Shown: piece by piece, positions 55,124 to 64,000 of the stretch | Position numbering within the stretch: the stretch's first letter is position 1 | Layout: each line of letters opens with the position of its first letter | NCBI RefSeq assembly: GCF_002980595.1 | Contig: NZ_PVLQ01000030.1 | Coordinates: 1 to 64,000, forward strand | Direction: 5' to 3' | Origin: Malikia granosa | GTDB lineage: Bacteria; Pseudomonadota; Gammaproteobacteria; Burkholderiales; Burkholderiaceae_C | Length of the DNA stretch: 64,000 nt | The notes under the pieces: generated by a model | What the model was told of the DNA's origin: nothing | The model's input: the letters and a program-made list of their open reading frames with translations, nothing else | Database searches by the model: none | Translations under genes and position numbers: made by a program

Positions 55124-57433
55124 ATGCCGTGGGCCAGGAACCGTCAAATCCACAGACTCGATGCGATGCAACAGGACCGCCCCAGGTCGGCGGTGATCGC
55201 TCACGGGCGCTTGGCCCTGCTGCTGGCCGGCTTGTGGCTGGGTTTGTCCAGCGGGCCCGTCGCCTGGTCGGCGACGCCGATGGACCTGCCCAGCCTGGAG
55301 GCCCTGGTCGACTACCGCCCCAAGATTCCGCTGCGCGTCTACACGAGCGACGGGGTGCTGATCGGCGAGTTCGGCCAGGAACGGCGCGAGTTCATGCCGA
55401 TCAAGGACATCCCGCTGATCCAGCAGCAGGCCTTGCTCGCCATCGAGGACGCCCGCTTCTACGAGCATGGTGGCGTCGACTTCAAGGGCGTGGCGCGGGC
55501 CGTGATCACCGATCTCACCAGCGGTCTCAAGCAGGGCGCCTCGACCATCACGATGCAGGTCGCGCGCGACTTCTACCTGAGCAAGGACAAGCTGTTTTCC
55601 CGCAAGCTCACCGAGGTGATGCTGGCCTACAAGATAGAGCGCACGTTGAGCAAGGACCAGATCCTGGAGCTCTACATGAACCAGGTCTATCTGGGACAGC
55701 GCGCCTATGGCTTCAGCAGCGCGGCACGCGTGTACTTCGGCAAACCCCTGCAGGAGCTGAGCCTGGCCCAGGCCGCGATGCTGGCGGGCCTGCCGCAGGC
55801 GCCGTCGGCCATCAATCCGGTGGTCAATCCCAAGCGGGCCCAGGCACGCCAGCAGCTGGTGCTCAAGCGCATGCGCGAACTCGGCTACATCAGCGACGCG
55901 CAACTCAGGCAGGCCATGGCCGAAGACCTGAAAGTGCGTCCGGAAGGGCGGACCTTCAGCCCGCATGCGCAGTACGCGGCCGAGATGGTGCGCCAGGCCA
56001 TCGTGGCGGAATTCAAGGACGAGGCCTACACCCGGGGCATCAACGTGACCACCACCTTGGTCAACGCCGAGCAGGAGGCGGCCTATGCCGCCGTGCGTCG
56101 CCAGGTGATGGCTTACGACCAACGCCATGGCTACCGGGGCCCGGAGGGCAGCCTGCTGCTGCCCGGCAACAGCGAGGAACGCTTGAAGGCCGTCGAGGCC
56201 AAGCTGGCGCAACATCCGGCCAGCGACTCGCTGCTGTCGGCGGTGGTGCTGTCGATCACGCCGCAGTCGGTGCAAGCCATGCTGGCCGACGGCACTGTCG
56301 TCCATATCCTGCCCGACGGCTGGCGCTGGGCCGCCGCCGCGCTGGCGCGCAACGCCAAGCCGGCGCTGCAGCTCAAGCCGGGATCGGTCATCCGCGTGCA
56401 GCAGGCGGAAAAAGGGCAATGGCGCATCAGCCAGCTGCCCAATGTGGGCGTGGCCCTGGTCGCCCTGAACCACCAGACGGGCGCCTACCGTGCGCTGGTC
56501 GGCGGCTTCGATTTCAGCGCCAGCCCGTTCAACCATGTGACCCAGGCCTGGCGCCAGCCAGGCTCGGCCATGAAACCGTTCATCTATGCCGCCGCGCTGG
56601 AAAAAGGCTTCTCGCCAGCCACCCTGGTCAACGATGCGCCGCTGACGCTCACGACCGCCGAAACCGGCGCGGCCCCCTGGTCGCCACAGAACGATGACGG
56701 CGTCTACGAAGGTCCGATCACGCTGCGACGCGCACTGGCCCAATCCAAGAACGTGGCTGCCGTTCGGCTGCTGCGCGCCATCACGCCGGCCCAGGCGCAT
56801 GCCTTCCTGCCGCGCTTTGGCTTCGATGCGAACAAGCACCCCCTGAACTACACGCTGGCGCTGGGCACCGGTTCGGTCACGCCACTGCAGATGGCTGGCG
56901 CCTATTCGGTGCTGGCAAACGGTGGCTTCCAGATCAAGCCCTATCTGATCCAGAAGGTGGTGGATATCCGGGGCAAGCTCCTGTTCGAGGCCAAGCCGCC
57001 CCTGGTCGCCCAGGAGACCGACCGGGTGCTCGAGGCACGCAACGCCTTCGTCACCACCAGCCTGCTGCGCGAGGTCACCCTCAGCGGTACGGGCGCCGCA
57101 GCCACGAGGCAGCTGGGCCGACAGGACCTGGCGGGTAAGACCGGTACCAGCAGCGAGGCGGTCGACGGCTGGTTCGCGGGCTATGGCGGCAACACCACGG
57201 CAGTCGCCTGGATGGGCTACGACGAGCCCAGGTCGCTGGGCGGACGCGAATTCGGTGCCACGGTGGCCTTGCCGATCTGGATCGACTACATGCGGGTGGC
57301 GCTGACCGGCAAACCTGCCCCTTCGCCGCCCGCGCCCGCGGGGGTCAGCTCGGTGCAGGGGGACTGGGTCTACGACGAATTCCAGCCGCCCGGCCTGGCG
57401 CCCAACCTCGATGCGGACGGGGTCTTGCAGTAG
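55124..57433 (+). CDS. class A penicillin-binding protein 1A (bifunctional transglycosylase/transpeptidase)
   Basis: This 769-residue protein builds peptidoglycan. A membrane anchor lies at about residues 28-50 ([11 protein letters not shown]). The glycosyltransferase domain has the catalytic glutamate E108 in [12 protein letters not shown] and the motifs [11 protein letters not shown] and [14 protein letters not shown]. The transpeptidase domain has the serine of GSAMKPF, the SKN motif and the KTGTS motif in [10 protein letters not shown] variable inserted domain lies between them. The start is uncertain: the ATG at 55124 follows the ArsR stop by two bases and lacks a good ribosome site, and another ATG is 42 bases later. 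It may share the ArsR transcript. Confidence 0.93.
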   Translation: MPWARNRQIHRLDAMQQDRPRSAVIAHGRLALLLAGLWLGLSSGPVAWSATPMDLPSLEALVDYRPKIPLRVYTSDGVLIGEFGQERREFMPIKDIPLIQQQALLAIEDARFYEHGGVDFKGVARAVITDLTSGLKQGASTITMQVARDFYLSKDKLFSRKLTEVMLAYKIERTLSKDQILELYMNQVYLGQRAYGFSSAARVYFGKPLQELSLAQAAMLAGLPQAPSAINPVVNPKRAQARQQLVLKRMRELGYISDAQLRQAMAEDLKVRPEGRTFSPHAQYAAEMVRQAIVAEFKDEAYTRGINVTTTLVNAEQEAAYAAVRRQVMAYDQRHGYRGPEGSLLLPGNSEERLKAVEAKLAQHPASDSLLSAVVLSITPQSVQAMLADGTVVHILPDGWRWAAAALARNAKPALQLKPGSVIRVQQAEKGQWRISQLPNVGVALVALNHQTGAYRALVGGFDFSASPFNHVTQAWRQPGSAMKPFIYAAALEKGFSPATLVNDAPLTLTTAETGAAPWSPQNDDGVYEGPITLRRALAQSKNVAAVRLLRAITPAQAHAFLPRFGFDANKHPLNYTLALGTGSVTPLQMAGAYSVLANGGFQIKPYLIQKVVDIRGKLLFEAKPPLVAQETDRVLEARNAFVTTSLLREVTLSGTGAAATRQLGRQDLAGKTGTSSEAVDGWFAGYGGNTTAVAWMGYDEPRSLGGREFGATVALPIWIDYMRVALTGKPAPSPPAPAGVSSVQGDWVYDEFQPPGLAPNLDADGVLQ

Positions 57434-57465
57434 ACCAGCCTGGCCGAGCAGGCACTGGCCTCGGT

Positions 57466-58317
57466 TCAGGACAGGATCTGCTTGCTGAAGCGCCACAGCT
57501 CGGCCGCCAGCCGCGGGTCCTGCGCCAGCCTGGACGGGGTCTTGAGCGCCGAATCGGCGTAGTAGCGGCCGGTCTCCTGCGGCGGCGCCTGCAGCGCGCA
57601 ATAGAGCGTGGTCTGCGCGCCCTGCTCCGGGTCGCGCAAGCCGCGCAGCTTGAGCAAGGGCCGCAGCAGCCGCGGCACCTGGCGCCAGATCTCGGTATCG
57701 ACCACGCCCGGGTGCACCGCATAGGTCGAGACCCCGCTGCCCGCGAGCTGGCGCCCGAGCTCGGCGCTGAACAGCACATTGGCCAGCTTCGAGACCATGT
57801 ACTCGCGGATGCCGGTCAGGCTGCGGGTGGGCTGGCGCAAGGCGTCCCAGTCCAGGCCCGGCGCCCATTGGTGGGCCCGGCTGGCCACGGTCACGACGCG
57901 CGCCGGTGCCGACGCCAGCAGTCGCTCGCGCAGCAGCTGGGTCAGCAGGAAATGCCCGATGTGGTTGACGCCGAAGGTCATCTCGAACCCGTCGCGGGTC
58001 AGCCCGCGCTGGCCACCGAGGCCGGCATTGTTGACCAGCAGATGCAGCGGCCGGCCGGCAGCCAGGAAGCGTTCGGCGCAAGTACGCACCGAGGCCAGAT
58101 CGGCCAGGTCGAGTTCGATCCAGTGCGCGGCGGGCCGCCCGGTCAGCTGGGCGATCTCGTCGAGCACCGGCTGGGTGCGCGCCAGCGAACGGGTGGCCAG
58201 GAAGACATCGGCGCCCCGCCGCGCGAGCTCGCGCGCGGTGATGCGGCCGATGCCGGTATTCGCTCCGGTGACCAGGGCCACCTGGCCGGACAGGTCTTGT
58301 GCAACAGGCAGGTTCAT
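57466..58317 (-). CDS. short-chain dehydrogenase/reductase (retinol-dehydrogenase-like)
   Basis: This 283-residue SDR has intact catalytic motifs: the cofactor loop [22 protein letters not shown], the serine strand [11 protein letters not shown] and YMVSK. The layout, with a long C-terminal part ([13 protein letters not shown]), resembles the RDH/WWOX-like branch that reduces or oxidises lipophilic carbonyls with NADPH. I chose the ATG at 58317 with AACAGG upstream; the open frame before it has no family similarity. It converges with the penicillin-binding protein and diverges from the YebC gene. No pathway context is evident. Confidence 0.9.
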   Translation of the reverse strand: MNLPVAQDLSGQVALVTGANTGIGRITARELARRGADVFLATRSLARTQPVLDEIAQLTGRPAAHWIELDLADLASVRTCAERFLAAGRPLHLLVNNAGLGGQRGLTRDGFEMTFGVNHIGHFLLTQLLRERLLASAPARVVTVASRAHQWAPGLDWDALRQPTRSLTGIREYMVSKLANVLFSAELGRQLAGSGVSTYAVHPGVVDTEIWRQVPRLLRPLLKLRGLRDPEQGAQTTLYCALQAPPQETGRYYADSALKTPSRLAQDPRLAAELWRFSKQILS

Positions 58318-58464
58318 GGCGCCATATTGTCGGCCCAGCATGACAACTGGATGGAAAGGCCGGGCCAGGTCCGACCGCTGGTGTATAACCGACGCCTCGC
58401 CAGCCTGGCTGGCTATTACCCTCAACCCGCGCCTGGATGCGCGACACAACGGAAAACATCAGAC

Positions 58465-59178
58465 ATGGGCGCGCAGTGGAAAGCAAAAGGCAAGGCGCAG
58501 GCAGCCGACGCCAAGGGCAAGCTGTTTGGCAAGCTGGCCAAGGAAATCATGGTGGCGGCGCGCGGCGGTGCCGACCCGGCCGCCAACTCGCGGCTGCGGC
58601 TGGTGGTCGAGCAGGCACGCAAGGCCTCGATGCCCAAGGACACGCTCGAGCGCGCGATCAAGAAGGGCGCCGGCCTCAGCGGCGAATCGGTCAGCTTCGA
58701 GCGCGTGATCTACGAAGGCTTTGCGCCGCACCGCGTGCCGGTGATGGTCGAATGCCTGACCGACAACGTCAACCGCACCGCGCCCGAAATGCGCGTGCTG
58801 TTCCGCAAGGGCCAGCTCGGCACCTCGGGCTCGGTGTCCTGGGACTTCGACCATGTCGGCATGATCGAGGCCGAAGCCGCCACCCCGGGTGCCGACCCCG
58901 AGCTGGCCGCGATCGAAGCCGGCGCACAGGACTTCGAGCCCGGTGACGACGAGGGCGTGACCCTGTTCCTGACCGACCCGACCGATGTCGACCTGGTCAG
59001 CCGCGCGCTGCCGGCGCAGGGCTTCACCGTGCTGTCGGCCAAGCTCGGCTACAAGGCGAAGAACCCGGTCAACCCGGCCGACCTGAGCCCCGAGCAGCAG
59101 GAAGAAGTCGAAGCCTTCCTGGCCGCCATCGACGCCAACGACGACGTGCAGGACATGTTCGTCGGCCTGGCGGGCTGA
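58465..59178 (+). CDS. YebC/PmpR-family protein (YeeN type)
   Basis: This 237-residue protein has the three-domain YebC fold, with [18 protein letters not shown] at the N-terminus, [57 protein letters not shown], and [26 protein letters not shown] at the end. YebC proteins act as transcription regulators (PmpR) or help translation of proline stretches on ribosomes. The N-terminal form without SKWANI suggests the YeeN branch. The frame is open upstream, but the ATG at 58465 is the family start. An ACGGAAA site is nearby. Confidence 0.92.
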   Translation: MGAQWKAKGKAQAADAKGKLFGKLAKEIMVAARGGADPAANSRLRLVVEQARKASMPKDTLERAIKKGAGLSGESVSFERVIYEGFAPHRVPVMVECLTDNVNRTAPEMRVLFRKGQLGTSGSVSWDFDHVGMIEAEAATPGADPELAAIEAGAQDFEPGDDEGVTLFLTDPTDVDLVSRALPAQGFTVLSAKLGYKAKNPVNPADLSPEQQEEVEAFLAAIDANDDVQDMFVGLAG

Positions 59179-59245
59179 TAGCGGACCGACCAGCGCCAGC
59201 CCCGATCCGGAGCGGCTTAGCTGCTGCGGCCGCGAGGAGCGGGCC

Positions 59246-60502
59246 TCAGCCCCGGCTGTAGGCCAGTCCCGACGCCACGCCGCCGAACAGGTCGCCCTCG
59301 ACCAGGGGCACGCCGGCAAACTCGGCCTGCAAGGCCTGCTGGAAGGGCTGCAGCGCCGACGAACCACCCGTCAGGTAGATCGCGTCGAGCTCGCCATCGG
59401 CAAGGCCGGCGCGCTGCACGCATTCGCGCGCGCAGGCCACGGTGCGCGCCAGCAAGGCGGCCAGATGCTCGCGCATGCCGGCCGCCGCCATCGACACCGC
59501 CAGGCCGGGTTCGAGCTCGGACAGGTCGATCCGGGTATCGGGCTCGCCCTGCGAGCACAGGATCTTGGCCTGCTCGACCTCGTGGGCAATCCGGTGCCCC
59601 AGGCGCTGCTCGAGCACCCGCATCAGCCGCTGGTGCAGGCGCAGGTCCGAATAGTTGCTGCGCAAGGCCTGCGCCTGGGCGATCGCGCGCGGCTGATACA
59701 GCCAGTTGATCAGATGCCAGGTAGAGAGGTCGAAGAAGACCCGGCTCGGCACCTCGCGCTGCTGCGGCCCGAGATGGCGGAAACCCAGCAACGGCATCGC
59801 CAGCTCCAGGCTGAGCTTCTGGTCGAAATCGGTACCACCGACATGCACGCCGGTGGTGGCCAGCACGTCCTGGCTGCGGTCGGCGCGCAGCATGCGCTCC
59901 GGCCCCAGGCGCAGCACCGAGAAGTCCGAGGTGCCGCCGCCCAGATCGACCACCAGCACCAGGCTCTCGCGCGTCAGGCGGCGCTCGTAGTCCAGCGCGG
60001 CGGCAATCGGCTCGAGCTGGAACGACACCTCGTCGAAGCCGACCGAGCGCGCCGCCTGCAGCAGGGACTGCTGGGCCAGGGCATCGCGCTCGGGGTCGTC
60101 ATCGACGAAATGCACTGGCCGCCCCATCACCACGCGCCGGGGCTCAGTGCCCAGCTGCTGGCTGGCGCGCTCGCGCAGCACCCCCAGGAAAGTCGCGACG
60201 ATGTCGAGGAAGCTGACCGCGCGATGGTTGACGACCGTGGTCTCGAGCAATAGCGAACTGCCCAGCAGGCTTTTCAGCGAGCGCATCAACCGGCCCTCGG
60301 TGCCGCCCAGGTAATGCGCCAGCGCGTCGCGGCCGAAATGGGTGCTGCCCTCCTCCGCGTTGTAGAACACGGCGGTCGGCATGGCCAGCGCCTGGCCTTC
60401 GAGCGGAATCAGGCGGGCCAGGCCCTGGTCGTCGGCCCAGGCCACGGCCGAATTGGAGGTACCGAAATCGATGCCGAGCTGGCCTTGAAGCGTAGAGGTC
60501 AT
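59246..60502 (-). CDS. Hsp70-family ATPase, YegD-like (no substrate-binding domain)
   Basis: This 418-residue protein has the actin-like Hsp70 nucleotide-binding fold: phosphate 1 motif GIDFGTSNSAVAW, phosphate 2 motif LVVDLGGGTSDFSVL and adenosine motif IYLTGGSSALQPF. It stops after the ATPase domain, so the peptide-binding domain and lid of DnaK are missing, as in YegD. Its client is unknown. The frame is open far upstream, but the ATG at 60502 sets the conserved start. The divergent gene upstream is an unrecognised protein; a PP2C phosphatase is nearby. Confidence 0.93.
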   Translation of the reverse strand: MTSTLQGQLGIDFGTSNSAVAWADDQGLARLIPLEGQALAMPTAVFYNAEEGSTHFGRDALAHYLGGTEGRLMRSLKSLLGSSLLLETTVVNHRAVSFLDIVATFLGVLRERASQQLGTEPRRVVMGRPVHFVDDDPERDALAQQSLLQAARSVGFDEVSFQLEPIAAALDYERRLTRESLVLVVDLGGGTSDFSVLRLGPERMLRADRSQDVLATTGVHVGGTDFDQKLSLELAMPLLGFRHLGPQQREVPSRVFFDLSTWHLINWLYQPRAIAQAQALRSNYSDLRLHQRLMRVLEQRLGHRIAHEVEQAKILCSQGEPDTRIDLSELEPGLAVSMAAAGMREHLAALLARTVACARECVQRAGLADGELDAIYLTGGSSALQPFQQALQAEFAGVPLVEGDLFGGVASGLAYSRG

Positions 60503-60588
60503 GAATTGGGGAATGAACAATGAAACGCGAAGGCTGTCCTTCGCAGGCGCTGGATTTTGACAGCAGTCCTGGATTAGAGTCGGTGCCC

Positions 60589-61515
60589 ATGAATCGACTG
60601 GACACCGAACTGCAACGCCTCTACCTCCCGCCCCAGCCCGCCTGCCAGGCACAGCCGGCCACACCGACCGGATCGGCCCAGCACGCCAGCCCCGCGCTGA
60701 TCGACGCCGACGGGCAGGTACGGGCCCTGGTGCTGGAGCTGGCCAGTGCCGCCGGCGGGGAAGCGGTCGCGGCGCTCTGGCAAGGCCTGCAGAACGAGCT
60801 CGAACTGCCGGCGCCCGCCATCGCGATCTCGGGCGCCGGCTACCAGGTCTGGCTCTCGCTCTCTGAGCCGATACCGGTGGCACAGGCCAGGGAATTTCTC
60901 GAGTCGCTGCGCCAGCGCTTGCTGGCGGGAATAGCGCCCAGGCATGTCCAGCTGCTGCCCGGCCTGCCGTCCGGCACAACCGACGCAGCTGAGGCGCCCG
61001 ATACGCCCGATATCCCTGGAACGTCCGTCCCAGCCAGCCATGTCCGGCTGATACCGGCCCAGCTGGACGAAAGCGGCCGCTGGTCGGCCTTCATCTCGCC
61101 GCACCTGGCCGCCATGTTCGCCGACGAGCCCTGGCTCGACATGGAGCCCAGCCCGGACGCCCAGGCCGACCTGCTGCTGGGCCTGAAAAGCATGGCACCT
61201 GCCGACTTCCAGCGGGCATGGCAGCAGCTCGCACCAGCCAAGGCGGTATCCATATTCGCAGCTCCACCTGCGCCCGCAGCCCTAGCGGGCCAGGCCGCAG
61301 CCACCGGCAAGCAGCCGGATCTCGAGAACAGTCCGGACGCCCAAGCCAACACCGCGACCGGCCCTCAGGAGCCGCGCACCGCCTCGGCCGCCGAACAGGA
61401 CCCCAGGCGCTTCCTGCTTGCGGTCATGAACGACCCGAGCGTCGAGATGGGACTGCGCATCGAGGCCGCCAAGGCCCTGCTGCCCTATTCAGCGCCCCAT
61501 GCCTTCACACGCTAG
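60589..61515 (+). CDS. unrecognised acidic/alanine-proline-rich protein
   Basis: I do not recognise this 308-residue protein. The N-terminal half has a predicted globular part (LDTELQRLYLPPQPACQAQ, then VLELASAAGGEAVAALWQGLQNELELPAP). A middle stretch of about 100 residues is proline/alanine rich (TTDAAEAPDTPDIPGTS, then APAALAGQAAATGKQP). The C-terminus has a conserved-looking tail, PRRFLLAVMNDPSVEMGLRIEAAKALLPY. There is no signal or membrane helix. A further ATG at 60520 has a better GGGGA site and would add 23 residues. It diverges from the Hsp70-like gene and shares its last four bases (CTAG) with the convergent BenE gene. Confidence 0.7.
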   Translation: MNRLDTELQRLYLPPQPACQAQPATPTGSAQHASPALIDADGQVRALVLELASAAGGEAVAALWQGLQNELELPAPAIAISGAGYQVWLSLSEPIPVAQAREFLESLRQRLLAGIAPRHVQLLPGLPSGTTDAAEAPDTPDIPGTSVPASHVRLIPAQLDESGRWSAFISPHLAAMFADEPWLDMEPSPDAQADLLLGLKSMAPADFQRAWQQLAPAKAVSIFAAPPAPAALAGQAAATGKQPDLENSPDAQANTATGPQEPRTASAAEQDPRRFLLAVMNDPSVEMGLRIEAAKALLPYSAPHAFTR

Positions 61516-62672
61516 GCTGGCGCGCGCGGGCGCAGCAGCACCAGCGCCAGCGTGCCCGCAACCACGCCCCAGAACGCCGAACCGATGCCGCCCAGCGTCA
61601 GCCCCGAGGCCGTGACCAGGAAAGTGATCAGCGCCGGCTCGCGCTGGGACTCGTCCTTCATCGCGGTCGCCAGTCCGGCGCCTATGGTGCCGAACAGGGC
61701 CAGGCCGGCCAGCGCCAGCACCAGCTCTCTCGGAAAGGCGGCGAACAGCGCGCCGACCGTGGCGCCGAACAAGCCAACCAGCAGATAGAAGACCCCGGCA
61801 AACACGCTGGCCAGATAGCGCTTGGCCGGGTCCTCGTGCGCCTCGCGCCCGCAGCAGATCGCAGCCGTGATCGCCGCCAGGTTGATCGCGTAGCAGCCAA
61901 AGGGCGCCAGCAGCAAGTTGACCAGGCCGGTCCAGGCAATCACGGGCGACACCGGCACCTTGGCATAGCCCGAGGCACGCAGCACCGCCACCCCCGGCAC
62001 GTTCTGCGAGCTCATCGTGACCACGAACAGGGGAATGCCGACCCCGACCAGCACGCGCAGGTCGAACTCGGGCGCGGTGAATACCGGGCTGGCCAGCTCC
62101 AGCCGCAGCAGGCTGAAGTCGAGCTGGCCCTGCAGCGCCGCCAGCGCGCTGCCCAGCGCCAGCACGATGATCACCGCATAGCGCGGCAGCCAGCGGCGCG
62201 CCAGCAGATAGGCCAGGAACATCGCGAACACCAGCCCGAAGCGCTGCCCCATCGCAACGAACACCTCCATGCCGAAGCGCACCAGCACGCCAGCCAGCAT
62301 GGCCGACGCGATGCCAGGCGGAATCCGGCCCAGCACCCGCTCGAAGCCCCGGGTCAGCCCGGCCAGCAGGATCAGCAAGGCACAGAACAGGAAGGCGCCG
62401 GTGGCCTGCTCCATGGTCACCCCGGCCAGCGCGGTCACCAGCAGCGCTGCGCCCGGGGTCGACCAGGCCGTCACGACCGGCGCACGGTAGCGCAGCGACA
62501 GGCCGATGCAGGTCAGTCCCATGGCCAGACCCAGGGCCCAGATCCAGGAGCTGATCTGCGCGGGCGTCGCGCCGGCGGCGGCTGCTGCCTGGAACACAAT
62601 GGCAGCCGAACTGGTGAAACCGACCAGTACGGTCACGAAACCCGCGGACAGCGGGGCAAGAAAATTGCGCAT
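61512..62672 (-). CDS. benE: BenE-family benzoate/proton symporter
   Basis: This 386-residue inner-membrane protein has about twelve hydrophobic segments of the BenE family (GFVTVLVGFTSSAAIVFQAA, VVTAWSTPGAALLVT, GIPLFVVTMSSQNVPGVAVL). It would import benzoate or a similar aromatic acid with protons. No benzoate-degradation gene is next to it, but the aromatic catabolism of the left part of the window could use it. I chose the ATG at 62672 over a TTG six codons earlier. Its stop codon overlaps that of the convergent gene by four bases (CTAG). Confidence 0.9.
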   Translation of the reverse strand: MRNFLAPLSAGFVTVLVGFTSSAAIVFQAAAAAGATPAQISSWIWALGLAMGLTCIGLSLRYRAPVVTAWSTPGAALLVTALAGVTMEQATGAFLFCALLILLAGLTRGFERVLGRIPPGIASAMLAGVLVRFGMEVFVAMGQRFGLVFAMFLAYLLARRWLPRYAVIIVLALGSALAALQGQLDFSLLRLELASPVFTAPEFDLRVLVGVGIPLFVVTMSSQNVPGVAVLRASGYAKVPVSPVIAWTGLVNLLLAPFGCYAINLAAITAAICCGREAHEDPAKRYLASVFAGVFYLLVGLFGATVGALFAAFPRELVLALAGLALFGTIGAGLATAMKDESQREPALITFLVTASGLTLGGIGSAFWGVVAGTLALVLLRPRAPA

Positions 62673-62716
62673 GGTTGCAAGCGGAAGCAAGACGAATCGG
62701 GACCTGGACGGCAGGA

Positions 62717-63505
62717 CTAATACCGATTGTCACCGCTCGCGAGCAGGGTCCGGTCATCGCTGCAGGCCACGCACAGCGCCGAATAGTTGTCATGCCGGTC
62801 CGAGGCGACCCGCAAGATCCGGGCCGCCATCGCATCGAGCCAGCCCCGGCCCACCGGCTGGCGCGCGGGATGAGCAGCCAGGGTCGACTCCATGCCGGCC
62901 TCGTCGACCCATTCCCACCAGCCGTCCGAGCAGAGCAGGAACACATCGCCCGCCAGCACCTCGAAGGCCTGCGGCGACACGCTGATCTCGAGCGGATCGG
63001 CTGAGCCTATGGCCTGGGTCAACAGATGGCGCTGCGGATGACTGCGGATCTGCCCGGCCGGCCAATAGCCGGCATCGACCAGCTGCTGCACCAGGCTGTG
63101 GTCGCGGGTCTGGCGCAGGATGCGGCCCTGCCTGAACTGGTAGAGACGCGAGTCGCCGACATGGGCAAAGACGCCCAGCTCGCGCTCGCGGTCGAGCAGC
63201 AGCAAGGCGACCGTGGCATGCATGTCGTCGTGGGTCGCGCCAGCGGCCTTCTCGCGCCGCAGCGCCTGCTGGGCCAGCTGCAGCAGCGCGCGCGCCTGCG
63301 CGCAGGACACCTCGGGCTGGGCCTGGAAAGCCTGCAGCACCTGCTGCACCACCAGCCGGGCCGCCAGGTCGCCGCTGCCATGGCCGCCCGCGCCGTCCGA
63401 CAGCACCCAGCAGGCCGCCGGGCCGGCTTGCCAGTAGCCACAGGCGTCCTCGTTGCGCAGGCGCCCGCCGGTCTCGGAGCGGTAGCAGGTATCGACTTGC
63501 AGCAT
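62717..63505 (-). CDS. PP2C-type protein serine/threonine phosphatase
   Basis: This 262-residue phosphatase has the PP2C metal motifs: RLRNEDACGYW, VLSDGAGGHGSGDLA, FAHVGDSRLYQ, VFLLCSDGWWEWV and ASDRHDNYSAL. Bacterial relatives (PppA, Stp1) reverse phosphorylation by Hanks-type kinases and often pair with FHA-domain proteins in type VI secretion or cell-envelope control. The next gene upstream on the same strand, 60 bp away, ends with a segment like type VI FHA proteins. No kinase is in the window. Confidence 0.93.
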   Translation of the reverse strand: MLQVDTCYRSETGGRLRNEDACGYWQAGPAACWVLSDGAGGHGSGDLAARLVVQQVLQAFQAQPEVSCAQARALLQLAQQALRREKAAGATHDDMHATVALLLLDRERELGVFAHVGDSRLYQFRQGRILRQTRDHSLVQQLVDAGYWPAGQIRSHPQRHLLTQAIGSADPLEISVSPQAFEVLAGDVFLLCSDGWWEWVDEAGMESTLAAHPARQPVGRGWLDAMAARILRVASDRHDNYSALCVACSDDRTLLASGDNRY

Positions 63506-63564
63506 GGGCTTCTGGGCCGGGATTTGGGATTTGGAACCTTGCCAGCAGGTCGCAGCGCGAGCGG

Positions 63565-64000
63565 CTACTGGCTGGCAGCAGCACCGGGCGACGGGTGCTG
63601 CGCCTCGCGCTGGCTCCGGGTCGCCTCGCGCAACAACTGACCGACCAGCTCCATCAGCGCCGGCGTCAGCCCGGCGGCCTGGCCCAGCGGCTGGCCCAGG
63701 CCACGCTGCAAGGCCGCCAGCAGCTCGGCCGCCGCCCGATCGGCTGGCGGCACCTGCTGCGGCGGCACGGAAACGGCGGACGCCTGCGACAAGGGAGACT
63801 GAGACTGCGGCGCGGCTGGCCTGGCTGGCGCAACGGATGCGGCTGGCGCCAGCGGCTCCGACTCCCAGGACAGCACCAAGCCCGCGCTGGAATCGCCTGG
63901 TCCCTGGCGCAGGCCGAACAGATCGTCGATCGACGCCGACTCCAGCGCCAGGCCCAGCGGATCGGTGGCGGCCGGATCGCCCGACAAGAGCGAAGCCGAT
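63565..64000 (-). CDS. low-complexity protein with FHA/TagH-like C-terminus, 5' part outside window
   Basis: About 145 residues at the C-terminal end are visible and the frame stays open to the window edge. The visible part has a motif IDDLFGLRQGPGD, a long proline/alanine/glutamine linker and a helical tail LMELVGQLLREATRS. In type VI secretion FHA proteins (TagH/ImpI) a similar helix starts the C-terminal domain, which here stops soon after, at about 20 more residues. The protein would lie in the cytoplasm with its FHA domain beyond the window. It is 60 bp upstream of the phosphatase gene and the two are likely co-transcribed. The family call is a guess. Confidence 0.5.
   Translation of the reverse strand, partial: SASLLSGDPAATDPLGLALESASIDDLFGLRQGPGDSSAGLVLSWESEPLAPAASVAPARPAAPQSQSPLSQASAVSVPPQQVPPADRAAAELLAALQRGLGQPLGQAAGLTPALMELVGQLLREATRSQREAQHPSPGAAASQ

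Noticed and set aside
55028-58486. A 1152-codon minus-strand frame opposite the penicillin-binding protein
   Set aside because: The plus strand carries the complete PBP motifs ([18 protein letters not shown]). The minus frame has none.
60589-61515. Phage small terminase based on the C-terminal tail
   Set aside because: Only a short tail is similar. There is no helix-turn-helix, no large terminase and no other phage gene nearby.

Overview
The window is high-GC DNA (about two thirds G+C by eye) packed with short-gap operons. Orphan Bug/TctC-type binding proteins, a trimeric-type porin, a class III formaldehyde pathway, a cytochrome b561/c' pair and a YeeN-type YebC protein together point to a betaproteobacterium of the order Burkholderiales, probably near Comamonadaceae or Alcaligenaceae. 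This placement is inference from gene content. I saw no rRNA, tRNA, CRISPR array, insertion sequence or prophage.

Region 1 (1-28315) is catabolic. The left edge holds the tail of an acyl-CoA dehydrogenase, a Bug receptor, a family III CoA transferase and an MFS transporter, all on +. Two divergent operons then fire from an intergenic region at 17072-17409. The leftward one (17071 to about 4753, perhaps including the porin at 3669) encodes an ADP-forming acyl-CoA synthetase, a paired acyl-CoA dehydrogenase, a Bug receptor, a thiolase with its DUF35 partner, a CoA transferase, a LigB-type extradiol dioxygenase, three RraA-family proteins in tandem and a crotonase. The rightward one (17410-28315) encodes a GntR/FCD regulator, a RidA-like protein, a LigJ-like amidohydrolase, two Rieske oxygenases with one phthalate-type reductase, another Bug receptor, a crotonase, a 3-hydroxyacyl-CoA dehydrogenase, an SDR and a hot-dog hydratase. 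Two 29-bp palindromes of the same layout (GGCATACA-N13-TGTATGCC) lie in front of the two operons, so one regulator probably controls the whole set. The enzymes suggest ring hydroxylation and ring cleavage joined to CoA-thioester beta-oxidation. The substrate is unknown.

Region 2 (28383-35976): an MFS exporter with an extra C-terminal domain; frmR-frmA-frmB for formaldehyde detoxification, with an exact TACT-G6-N-AGTA operator on its promoter; a divergent cytochrome b561/cytochrome c' pair; and a 5'-nucleotidase-type lipoprotein.

Region 3 (36196-43020): an AraC regulator followed by an AhpD-like protein, an acyl-CoA-dehydrogenase-fold protein without the catalytic glutamate, a rubredoxin-flavoprotein fusion and a three-gene ABC importer of the sulfonate/nitrate/taurine class. 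It looks like an uncharacterised uptake-plus-oxidation module.

Region 4 (43022-55121): an ArsR regulator diverges from a roughly 11.6-kb leftward operon holding an RND pump with adaptor, a DUF2892 membrane protein, a TolC-type channel, a type I sulfide:quinone oxidoreductase with all three cysteines, an OsmC protein, a SAM methyltransferase and a MacAB/DevBCA-like ABC exporter. This suggests a reactive-sulfur or thiol response coupled to export.

Region 5 (55124-64000): a class A penicillin-binding protein, an SDR, a YebC/YeeN protein, an Hsp70-like ATPase, an unrecognised protein, a BenE-type transporter, a PP2C phosphatase and the 3' part of a low-complexity protein whose C-terminus recalls type VI secretion FHA proteins.
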